DNA from: Tillandsia leiboldiana
Lineage: Eukaryota > Streptophyta > Magnoliopsida > Poales > Bromeliaceae
Direction: 5' to 3'
Assembly (NCBI GenBank): GCA_029204045.2
Contig: CM055061.1
Coordinates: forward strand, 42,866,977-42,930,976
Length of the DNA stretch: 64,000 nucleotides
This document shows positions 1 to 8,314 of this stretch, piece by piece (the stretch's first letter is position 1; every line of letters begins with the position of its first letter). Below the pieces are notes generated by a model that was not told the origin of the DNA, made no database searches, and worked only from the letters and a program-made list of their open reading frames with translations. The position numbers were made by a program, and so were the translations under genes.

Positions 1-85
1 AGAATTCCCCACCTTGTGGTGTCCACAATTGCTTGTAGACACTTGCAATTGGTCTCCGCGCGATTCCACTTGTCTCCTCGAGCTT

Positions 86-580
86 GCACGCAAAACGGTG
101 CACATCCCTCGAGTCCGCACGCAAAACGGTGCACGTCCTCCAATTCTGCACGCAAAACGGTGCATGTAATTATAAACCCACACGTAAAATGGTGCGCGCC
201 ACTTCAACCGGCAGGCAAAACGATGTGCGGCAACACGATCTGCACGCGAAACGGTGGACTACCTCAAATTTTCACGCAAAACGGTGCACCTCTGACTGTA
301 GGGTTGCACGCAACACGGTGCATATTTTTCCTAGCCCTGCATGAAAAATGATGCAAGCTATTAGAATCTACATGCAAAACGATGCGTATTGGTCCTACCC
401 GCACGCAAAACGGAGCACGTACCCCATATTGGCACGCAAAACAGTGCACATTCCTTTTTCAACGTTGCACATAAAATGGTGCACGTTTTACGAGTTTGCG
501 TCCACAATTGCGCGCATTTGCCGAATCCGCGTGCAAAACGGTGAAAGTCTCCCACGAACGGCACGCAAAACGAGGCGCGT
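86..580 (-). repeat. 30-bp-period array of GCACGCAAAACGGTGC
   Basis: A 16-bp imperfect inverted repeat (arms GCAC/GTGC) recurs near 87, 117, 147, 181, 211, 242, 272, 306, 340, 371, 402, 432, 467, 531 and 561. The spacing is 30-35 bp with unrelated spacer sequence, and variants carry one to three changes. The array is repeated in the 5' LTR at 16281-16775. Its function is unknown. Confidence 0.85.
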
Positions 581-939
581 CCAAAACGCTCGCGAAACTC
601 GCGCAGTAAAACGGCACAGAAAAGTTGGGTCCCTAACACGCACGTAGGCATGGGGTCAAATCCAAAATCCAAAATGGAACTTCAAAACTGTGCCAAAAAT
701 ACCACAAAAACGACACACGGTGTAAAGTACAGGGTCCTTGGATAGCGCGCCAACCACATGGATGACTTGGAGCAGAGAGTTGCCTTGGGCATGTTGCATT
801 TGAGTTTACAGTTGATGCCGGGTTGATTCGGATCAACGCAGAAGCTCCAGCTCGATTCGGGGTTTTTCCGGGCTTTGTATGCCGATTGAGGATGAGATTT
901 GGAAATTGCAGACTTCACCGTGGAGTGCCGGAAATTCAG

Positions 940-1500
940 AAACACTTGGAACAGGTGTACCTTCAATTTACAGCGAGGTTCGGGAGGTTCCGGACTGACG
1001 CGGGAGACCCGGAAGCAAAAAGTGAGTCGGAACTGGCAATTTTGGAGCCGGTATTTGATCTGAGCACCCCGACTCAACGGATGAGCTTTTTGAAGAGAAA
1101 AAGCTGTGGACACGTTTACTTTCGATTTACAGCGAGGTTCGGGAGGTTCCGGAATGACGCGGGAGACCCGGAGGCAAAAATGAGTCGGAACTGGCAATTT
1201 TGGAGCCGGTATTTGATTTGAGCACCCCGACTCAACGGATGAGCTTTTTGAAGAGAAAAAGCTGTGGACACGTGTACTTTTGATTTACAGCGAGGTTCGG
1301 GAGGTTCCGGACCGACGCAGAGGACCCGGAGGCAAAAAGTGAGTCGGAACTGGCAATTTTGGAGCCGGTATTTGATTTGAGCACCCCGCCTCAACGGACG
1401 AGCTTTTTGAAGAGAAAAAGCTGTGAGCGCGTGTACTTTTGATTTACAGCGGAGTTCGGGAGGTTCCGGACAGCGGCGGAGGGGCCGAGGGCAAAAAGTG
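940..1500 (+). repeat. Direct repeats in LTR-A U3 (about 170 bp unit)
   Basis: A unit with 'ttacagcgaggttcgggagg', 'ggcaaaaagtgagtcgga' and 'gagctttttgaagagaaaaa' occurs about three times, near 960-1110, 1125-1260 and 1285-1420, with a partial fourth near 1440-1510. The same unit occurs on the opposite strand in LTR-2 near 34850-35050 and 61300-61520. It lies just upstream of the TATA box, so it may hold enhancer-like repeats. Confidence 0.75.
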
Positions 1501-1552
1501 AGTTGGAGTGGACTTTTTGGATTAGTTTAATTAAATAATTAATTGCTTTTGC

Positions 1553-1562
1553 TTTATAAAAG
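1553..1562 (+). promoter_or_regulatory. TATA box of LTR-A
   Basis: TTTATAAAAG follows an AT-rich stretch and is followed by a pyrimidine-rich stretch and a GAAA microsatellite. This fits the U3/R border of a plant LTR. The corresponding sites are 8036-8043 in LTR-B and 45889-45898 in LTR-3. Confidence 0.65.
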
Positions 1563-1586
1563 CTTCCCACCTCTCCCTCTGCAGCA

Positions 1587-1665
1587 GAGAAAGAAAGAAA
1601 GAAAGAAAGAAAGGAAGAAAGAAAGAAAGGAAAAGAAAAGAGAGGAAAAGGAAGAAGAAGAGGAA
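1587..1665 (+). repeat. (GAAA)n purine microsatellite
   Basis: Imperfect GAAA/GGAAA repeats in the predicted transcribed leader of LTR-A, just downstream of the TATA box. Confidence 0.9.
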
Positions 1666-1884
1666 CAAGAGGGTTTTTGAGGTGATCTTGGATTTTTTGG
1701 GCTCCCCGTTGGTGGCCGAGGGAAGCTCGTGGGCGTGCGGCGAGCGTCGACGAAGAGGTAAGCAACTCTCAGATTTTTTTTTTGGAGTTTTGAGCTTTTG
1801 GGGATTTTTGGTTTTTAAAAATTGATTATGGGTTTTATAAATTTATTTTATTTTATTTTTTCTGCGCGGGGGATTGCTGCCGTG

Positions 1885-2830
1885 GGAGCCGCGCGCGCGC
1901 GCAATGACGCACGCGCGGCCGGCGCGGCCGCTGCTCGGGCGCACGTGGGCGCCGCGTGCAGCAGCCGCCAGGGTGCTGCAGGGCTGGCAGCACCCTGCGG
2001 CCCACCCGCGTGCGCGGGCAGCACCAGGGCACTGCGCCCTGGTCCAGCACCGCGCGGGCGCTGCTGGCCGCGCGCAAGCGCGCGCGGCAGGCGCCCGCGC
2101 CCTGCGGACCGCGCGCGAGGTGCGCGCGGTGCCGCAGGATCGCGCGCAGGGCACGCACCGCGCGGGCCCTTGCAGGCCGCGGGCGGTGCCGCGTGCCCTG
2201 CGCGGGCCGCGCGCAGCGCGCAGGGCGCTGCGCGGGCCGCGAGCAGCGCGCAGGGCGCTGCCCGGGCCGCGCGCAGCCCTGCGGACCGCGCGCAGGGTGC
2301 GCGCGCTGCCGCAGGGCCGCGCGCAGGGCGCGCACCGCGCGGGCCCTTGCGGGCCGCGCGCGGTGCCGCTGGGCCGCGCGCAGGGCGCGCACCATGCGGG
2401 CCCTTGCGGGCCGCGCGCGGTGCCGCGTGCCCTGCGCGGGCCGCGCGCAGCCCTGCGGACCGCGCGCAGGGTGCGCGCGGTGCCGCAGGGCCGCGCGCAG
2501 GGCGCGCACCGCGCGGGCCCTGGCGGGCCGCGCGCGGTGCCGCGTGCCCTGCGCGGGCCACGCGCAGCCCTGCGGACCGCGCGCAAGGCGCGCGCGGTGC
2601 CGCAAGGCCGCGCATAGGGCGCGCACCGCGCGGACCCTTGCGGGCTGTGCGCGGTGCCGCGGGCCCTGCGCGGGCAGCGCGCAGCACCGCGGGCCCAGTG
2701 TGGCCGCGCGCGCGGCGCTGCGAGGCGCCGCCCGGCCTGGCCAGCGCCGCGCGGCAGGCCTGCCGGAGCCGTGCGGCTGGCTGTGCCGCGCGGTCGGTTT
2801 TGCTGGCAGCGGCTCGTTGAGCGCGTGCGC
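1885..2830 (+). repeat. Very GC-rich, CpG-dense tandem block in LTR-A
   Basis: It is built from CCGCGCGCAGGGCGCGCAC-type units, with nested repeats of about 54 bp (for example near 2318 and 2372) and larger units of about 120-175 bp starting CCCTGCGGACCGCGCGCA (near 2276, 2450 and 2568). Alternating CG/GC runs are frequent. Stop codons are rare by composition alone, which gives long overlapping open frames on both strands. I do not regard these as genes. Confidence 0.85.
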
Positions 2831-2879
2831 GTGCGGTTCGATTGCTGTTTTCACAAGCCGTTTCTCGCTATTTTTGCGA

Positions 2880-3140
2880 GCGGTTTCGCGCAGATTTCGC
2901 GCAGATTTTCGAGCAGATTTTGCGAGCGGTTTTCGCAGTTTTCGCGCGCTGTTTTCGCGCAGATTTCGCGCGGTTTTCGAGCAGATTTTTGCGAGCGGTT
3001 TTCGCAGTTTTCGCGCGCTGTTTTCGCGCAGATTTCGCACGGTTTTCGAGCAGATTTTTGCGAGCGGTTTTCGTAGTTTTCGCGCGCTGTTTTCGCGCAG
3101 ATTTCGCGCGGTTTTCGAGCAGATTTTTACGAGCGGGTTT
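2880..3140 (+). repeat. 69-bp tandem array of TTTTCGCGC modules
   Basis: The anchor GAGCAGATTT occurs at 2911, 2979, 3048 and 3117, giving periods of 68, 69 and 69 bp. Within each unit TTTTCGCGC-like words repeat every 11-12 bp. 69 bp is a multiple of three, so the array leaves an open frame that is not evidence of a protein. Confidence 0.9.
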
Positions 3141-3224
3141 CGCAGTTTTCGCGCATGGTTTCCGCGCAGTTTTGCGCACTTTTCGCAGGGTTTTCGCGAG
3201 CTGTTTTCGCAAGCTGTTTTGAGC

Positions 3225-3310
3225 AGTTTTTCCGCCGACGGAGCTGTTTTCGCCGTCGGGCGCTGGTTTTCGCCGACGGAGCTGTTTTTCGCCGTCGGGC
3301 GCAGTTTTTC
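3225..3310 (+). repeat. Short CCGACGG/CCGTCGG repeat with hairpin potential
   Basis: Two direct copies of a ~40-bp unit with TTCGCCGACGGAGCTG then TTCGCCGTCGGGCGC. CCGACGG and CCGTCGG are reverse complements, so each unit can fold on itself. Confidence 0.75.
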
Positions 3311-3375
3311 GCCGCCGGATGCTCGGTTTTGACCGTTTCGTTTGATTTTGCGATTTCTTCGCTTATGGCAGCTTG

Positions 3376-3575
3376 CGGTGCGGTTTTTAGCTTCCGCCGG
3401 GGGCGGTTGTGGGTTTTTCCGTCGCGTGGACCCGCAGGCTTGTTTCGGGACATCCGCGGAGCGCGCGGTCGTGTGGTAGGACGCAGCGTGCTCCGTTTTG
3501 CATGCGGACCTCGTGGAGGCAAGGTAATCCCGCTGAGCCCAATTGCAAGTGTCGACAAGCAATTGGTGGCAAGCT
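3376..3575 (+). other. Conserved core shared with G1 LTR
   Basis: Near 3495-3572 the sequence contains CCGTTTTGCATGC and then CCAATTGCAAGTGTCGACAA. Its reverse complement matches 25-110 of the G1 LTR, which contains one edge of the 30-bp array. LTR-A and G1 therefore share this leader core, but only G1 amplified the motif. Confidence 0.7.
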
Positions 3576-5480
3576 GAGGTGGGTTGGTTTTTCTCTCCAA
3601 GTCTACGGACTTCCTTCTAATTCTATTGTGATAGGATTGCATGCTAGTTTAAGTGTTTTCTTGGAACTTAACTAGCACCCCCGTCATATGTGCATGTGTT
3701 TGACCAGACCAATAGAGAACCTTAATCTGGGCTAGGTTTTTTTGTGCTTTAGGCATCCCACACTTTTCCTATCCTTCGGGACATAGAGTTCTTCGCCCGG
3801 GTAGTGGGCGGAGTGATCAGAGCGTTGTGGGACGGGTGTTGCACTCGGGCCCGGGGGCCGAGTGGGGTCTGGTGGCCGGATTAGGCCAGTGTTGGTGTTT
3901 TGGGGAACCGTTTCAGATAAACGGTGGTCCCGGGGTTTCTCTTTTCGCTGTTCTTCTCGTCACCACCATGTTGTGATAGTGGTGCACGTGTGTTAGCAGG
4001 ACCTTGAACCCAGAACCTTTTTAGACGAAGACATGATTTTAGTCAGCCAATGTTTCTTCCAAGCCTCGCAAGGTCGCCTGAGTCTGTTCTTGTTTGATAG
4101 GACGAGGGCATTAGCTCTTCGAGGTTTGGGCATAAAACTTGATTTCAAAGGGTTTTCCTAAAAAGACTAAAAATCATTAAAAAGATGGATTTCCCTCAGA
4201 TCGAATGGTTTTCTGAAATAAATGACATGGTTTCTTATAAACTTATCCACCCGAGCGGATTCGAGTGATCTGGGTTCTAAGGGCTGTTTTCTTTCTTGGG
4301 GACGTAGATGTTAGTCTCCCGGGGTTTCGGACCCTTCGCAGATCTGGCTGTGGAGCATCTCCGGCCGTGAGTTTGTGTGTTGAGTTGAGTGGGGCGTTCT
4401 TGTGGGAGCCGTTGGGAGAGACGGTGGTCCCAGCTGTGTAGTACTTTCGTTGAGTGGGTCAATGTTGTGAGATTGAGTCGTGGAGGGTTCTCCGACTGAG
4501 TTGTGCTTCGAGCATCGAGATACCGATCTGTTTGATCGTGGACTATAGCCTGCAGGAGCCACTTGTGAGACGGTGATACTGTTGTGATACTTGAGTTCGG
4601 TGGGGTCGCACCCCTCGAGCTACCCCCCGGGTGCGTTGATGATTCCGAGCCTGATGAGGCTGCGATGATGATACCGAGCCTGACGAGGCTGCGATGATGC
4701 GCCTAGTTCATATACTAGAGGTCGCTTGATACCCCTGGCCGAGCTACCATGGGGTCACTTTGTGAGATAACGAGTTTGTCCGGTTGGACGCCCTGGTTGA
4801 TACACCAGGGGGCGCAGGCTTGACTCGACTGGACCCTGTGGGGCAGTCGATGAGATATGGGTTACACTGAGAGAGTGTTGGCATAGCATGTGTCATAGTA
4901 GAGTTTCTTGAGCATAGTACTTGTGACATATTGTCAGCAGTGAGTGACTGCATACCATCATCCATATCCCCTTCCTATTGAGCATAGTAGATAGAGGCAT
5001 GATAGCTGTAGATTCTTTTCCAGCTTATTTATATTATCAGTCTTTTCTGTTATCTCTTGCCTCTAGTGGACTTAGTGGGCAGACCGTGGTTCTTGGAGAC
5101 GGTACCCACTGAGAACTACTGTAGGATGTAGTTCTCACACCCTCTGTCGGTGACAGGTTGCTGAGGCTTTTCTTCCGTTCCTGCCGAGCTTGACTGGACG
5201 GACCGAGGACAGGGAGTCGCGTGATAGTTCCCTACCAACATTGTTACTTTAGAGTGAGGTAGATGTACCATCCCAGACTGTGGGAGTCGGTTATGTTTGG
5301 CTTTATTTCCTGTTTAGCTATCTCCCAGTTGGATTTGTAGATGTTGTATAGGTGGACTTCTATTTGTATCATCTTGTTTTGGGAGATAGGCTATGTGTTG
5401 TTGCAGTTTTGTAGTTGTGAAATTTTATAGTACGGCTTTCTTATCCGCTCTGATATCTGTGTAGCTGTAGTTCTGTCTTT
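3576..5480 (+). other. LTR-A distal part, no gene seen
   Basis: This LTR sequence is homologous in reverse to 36610-37570 and 43955-44830 in LTR-3. An example is the block around GCATCCCACAC, CCCGGGTAGTGG and ACGGTGGTCCCGGGG at 3750-3945. No ORF with recognisable similarity is present. Confidence 0.7.
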
Positions 5481-5540
5481 GCAGGTTAGACGCTTCGTCT
5501 GTACGGCAGTTTCCGTACAGATGGCGGATCTGTTAGCGAG

Positions 5541-5573
5541 CCCGGGTCGCAGTTTCGACCCCGGGGCGTGACA
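5541..5573 (+). other. U5-terminal hairpin of LTR-A
   Basis: CCCGGGTCG and CGACCCCGGG flank a six-base loop CAGTTT, just before the terminal GCGTGACA. Related stems occur at the ends of LTR-B, LTR-1, LTR-2 and, with different bases, G1. Confidence 0.55.
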
Positions 5574-5759
5574 CACGGGGCCTACCTCGACCATGCCGTG
5601 ACGTCCATCGCCTCCAATAGGCTCTTTGGTACATCTTGCGCGCTCCACGGAGTCCACGGCGCATCGTGCGCCCTCGAAAACCCCTGGCGGAATCGCCCGG
5701 TTCCCCTCCTGGTACGCTCGGGTGAAGCCAAGCAGGGAGAAAAGGAGGAAAATGGGGCA

Positions 5760-6190
5760 ATTCGGGCCTAAATAGGTCAAACCCGAACTTTCGGGCGCAC
5801 TCTTTTGGGCGCCCGAAAGTTTTCGGGCGGCCACAGTAACTGCCCCAGCCGCGGTCCATGGTCCACGCCTTGCCAGCTAGGCGCCACGTCAGCACTGCTC
5901 GACCAACCAGAGGACGACATGTGTCCCTGGACCCGTGCACCGCAACCACCGAACAGCGGCGGCCAATCGTTGGCCGCCACGTGGACCGCACCCACGCTCC
6001 CGCTGACACCGGCCGCAGCGTTGCGTCGCGTCAGCGCGTCGCGTTGCGCTGACCGACCAATGGGAGGCCGGCACGTGGCCTCCCCGCTGACACCGTGCCA
6101 GGGAGCCGCCGCGCCTTCCCCACGCACCCACGCTCCCTCGGTCAGGGCGACCAATGAGGAAGCACCACGTGGTGCTCCTCACCTACCACG
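5760..6190 (-). promoter_or_regulatory. G1 LTR promoter: TATA-like, GGGCGCCC boxes, CCAAT/G-box modules
   Basis: Reading leftward, diverged modules pair CCAA(T) with an ACGTG-type core at about 5899-5925, 5963-5985, 6055-6080 and 6149-6172. Palindromic TTTCGGGCGCCCGAAA-type boxes follow at 5785-5830, then a weak TATA-like TATTTAGG at about 5768-5776. The second G1 LTR repeats this at 17105-17515. In plants the G-box is bound by bZIP and bHLH factors, and ABA-response elements are of this type. Confidence 0.5.
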
Positions 6191-6236
6191 CGCGCCTCGG
6201 GCCACGCGCCACAGCGCGCCGCGCGCGAAAAGCTTG

Positions 6237-6335
6237 CCTCGGGATTCGCGCCCATGCATCGGGATTCGCGCCCGCCGCCTCGGGATTCGCGCCCGTGCCT
6301 CGGGATTCGCGCCCCCCGCCTCGGGATCTGTGCCA
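6237..6335 (-). repeat. ~20-bp tandem CCTCGGGATTCGCGCC repeat (5 copies)
   Basis: Five units about 20 bp apart lie in the upstream part of the G1 3' LTR. The homologous place in the 5' LTR (17567-17722) has eight units, mostly CCTCGGGATCCGTGCC. Further TTCGGGCGC boxes lie on both sides (6340-6475). Confidence 0.85.
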
Positions 6336-6926
6336 ACAGTAACTTTCGGGCGCTCTACAGTAACTTTCGGGCGCATCGAAGTCCGGACCGGGCTGCTACA
6401 GTGAACCGGGTTCGCTACAGTACTTTCCAGGCGCCCGGAACTCATTTTCGGGCGCCCGAAACTTTGGCCCAAGCCTAGTTTCGCCCGTTTTCGTCCGTTC
6501 TTGCCCGTTTCTCGCCCGTTTTCGCTCAAATTTTATGGGCAGCCACAGTTTAACTTAATTTACCTCCTGGTACTTAAACTTTTCAGTTTGGACCCTCTTT
6601 GGGTTACCAAAAGTCCCACTATATTTGAATTCACTGGCGGAGCCCGTTCTCTCTATCCGGGTGTCCGATCAACGCGAAACTTTTACTGTGGCCTTAAAAC
6701 ACATTTACGGAGCTCCCGTAATTTTCTCAAAATTTTCTGAAACTGTGAATTTTCCACTTATAATCTGGGCCCACTTTCTCATGTAAGATTCAAGATCTCA
6801 CATTCCAATCCTGATTTGGGCCAAATTCGTTTCCAGGTCATCCTTTACTTCTATAAATTCAATAAAATAGCATTTCATACCATTTTATTTACATTTATTT
6901 ATATACCAAAATTTCGGTTCACTACA

Positions 6927-6943
6927 TTCTACCCCCCTTAAAA
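6927..6943 (-). other. G1 polypurine tract
   Basis: On the minus strand TTTTAAGGGGGGTAGAA directly precedes the LTR start TGTAGTG at 6926. A tract of this kind, just after a TTTCGAGGACAAAA-like sequence, is typical of plant Ty3/gypsy elements. Confidence 0.8.
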
Positions 6944-7429
6944 TAAGTTTTGTCCTCGAAACTTGAGTCACATCTCGACTCCTTGTAGGGCCCCTAAACT
7001 CCTTACAGCTTTTTCCCATGAATCCACTGTGCAAACACCTGTTGATGGTGTATCTGGCCCATGGTGCATCAAAGGGATGCCACAGATGGACCCGGTGAGC
7101 TTTGGTTGGCTGTTTTGGCCTTCGGCTGCTTTTGCTGAATTTTAGAAAAAGGAATTTGGCCAAACAGAGGGTGGATTTGGATTCAGCGCGGAAAAACGCT
7201 TGAGAATGGTTTTTTGTTTGCTTAATTCTGAGTCCGGATGCCCAAAAGCGGGCTCCCGGAAGTTTTGGCAGTTTTCGGTGTTTGCGGGAGCCTCCGGCAA
7301 ATTTTAGGAGTGGAATTTGGCAAAATGGACACCGTTTTTGGAATCAGCGCGCGAAAACGGTCAAGATGGGCTTTTTACTTAATGTTTTTGGGCTGCGGTT
7401 ACTGTTCACGCCGGAACAGTGTTTCCGGC

Positions 7430-7570
7430 GATCGCCGGCGGCGGCGGGCAGCGCCGGCGGGCGGCGGCGCAGCCTCGGGCAGGCGGCAGGCGGCGGCACA
7501 GGGCGCGGGCAGGGCGCGGGCAGGCGCCCGGGAGCGCGGGCAGGCGCGCGGTCCACCGCGGAGGTCGTGC
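7430..7570 (+). repeat. GC-rich GGCGG/GGGCGCGGGCAG block in LTR-B
   Basis: A short CpG-dense block of GCCGGCGGGCGG and GGGCGCGGGCAG direct repeats lies upstream of the G-box region. The open frames over it on both strands are compositional. Confidence 0.7.
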
Positions 7571-7574
7571 GCCG

Positions 7575-8043
7575 GGGGCGGGCCACGTGGCGCTTTCCGG
7601 TTGGCAGGCGCTGCAGACGCGGTCCACGGAATTTGGTCCGGGTGCACGGTGGACCGGGTGGACACGTGGCGTGAGGTGATTGGTCCGGTGTTGTGCTCCC
7701 GGTCCACGCGATTGGTGGAGTCGGTGACCGGGGCAGGTGGCCGTACGGCAGGGCAGGTGGCCGTACGGCCCGGGTCAGCCGCGACGTGCGCGGTGCACGG
7801 GGCCACGTGCGCGGTGCACGGGTTGCCGGGGCCACGTGGCGCGACGCCATTGGCTGGCGCAGGTGCGCCGGGTGCAGCGGGGCCCGGGGAAGCACAGTGC
7901 TGGGCTACGTGGCCGGCCCACGGCGTTTCGGGCTTGAACAGTAATGGGCCGGGCCCATTACTGTAGCCGCCCGAAAATTTGCGGCGCCCGGAAGTGGGGA
8001 CACATAGGGTATTTCTGCAATTGTTTTCTTCAGCCTATTTAAA
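7575..8043 (+). promoter_or_regulatory. LTR-B promoter: G-box cluster, inverted GGGCGCC boxes, TATTTAAA
   Basis: ACGTGG/CACGTGC cores recur between 7578 and 7910 (for example GGCCACGTGGCG near 7578 and 7828, and GACACGTGGCG near 7658). GCCCGAAAATTTGCGGCGCCCGG follows as two overlapping boxes (7968-7991), then TATTTAAA at 8036-8043. The arrangement matches G1 and LTR-3. Confidence 0.5.
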
Positions 8044-8314
8044 GGCAACCCGAGCCCCCTTCCTTTGCCTTTTTCTCTCAACCCTCTCACTCTCTGCCCG
8101 AGCCCCCTTAAGCAAAGTTGTTCACCTCTTCACCCTCGATCTTCCTGCAAGTTTCAAGATTTTTGGAGGCTCGGATCCCGAGGTTCCCCATTTTACGGCG
8201 CGGCGCGACGTTGCATTCCTGGGTTCTTCTTCGGCGCAGCGACAGTGTTTTAGCTCCCCTGGGCTACCCCGAGATCATTTTGCTGTGATTCTTGCGCCGG
8301 CAGACTCCTAAGAG

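Larger units (their letters stand above)
1758..5484 (+). other. Putative LTR-contained intron of LTR-A
   Basis: A donor-like GAG|GTAAGC at 1758 lies about 200 bp after the TATA box. An acceptor-like CTTTGCAG|GTTAGACGCTTCG at 5481-5485 lies 88 bp before the LTR end. The acceptor block recurs at the same place in LTR-1, LTR-2 and LTR-3, and comparable donors occur in LTR-2, LTR-3 and LTR-B. Splicing is inferred from motif and position only. Confidence 0.4.
721..5573 (+). mobile_element. Solo LTR-A (4853 bp)
   Basis: It starts TGTAAAGTAC and ends GGGGCGTGACA. The 5-bp TSD CACGG lies at 716-720 and 5574-5578. The empty site is visible at 16911-16915 in the other G1 LTR, where the flanks join with a single CACGG. 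No PBS, PPT or coding region is present, so it is a solo LTR left by LTR-LTR recombination. It is homologous to LTR-2 (20315-35303, opposite strand) in the direct repeats around 950-1530, the TATA region and the GC-rich block. Confidence 0.9.
1..6926 (-). mobile_element. G1 gypsy-like 3' LTR (partial, split by LTR-A)
   Basis: This LTR reads on the minus strand. Its 5' end is TGTAGTGAACC at 6926, next to a polypurine tract, and it runs leftward out of the window. Bases 1-720 and 5574-6926 match 16195-18375, the other LTR of the same element, and solo LTR-A fills the gap between them. The LTR holds a 30-bp-period array, a CCAAT/G-box region and a 20-bp tandem repeat. The gypsy assignment rests on the PPT, the PBS and the LTR ends, because no pol domain is visible. 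Confidence 0.8.

Noticed and set aside
86..580. CRISPR-like array (short repeat, variable spacers)
   Set aside because: Repeats are degenerate, 16 bp with ~14-bp spacers, duplicated in both LTRs of a plant retrotransposon. No cas genes and a eukaryotic context.
1822..3562. Very long open frames on both strands (up to 569 codons) over the GC-rich and TTTTCGCGC blocks
   Set aside because: Stops are rare because of GC/CpG composition and a 69-bp (3n) repeat. Translations are Ala/Arg/Gly low complexity in all frames, with no start context or domain, inside a solo LTR.
1..3575. CACTA or Mutator-type element bounded by inverted copies at 25-110 and 3495-3572
   Set aside because: The inverted similarity comes from two related LTRs in opposite orientation. 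The true boundaries (TG...CA with TSD CACGG) are 721 and 5573.
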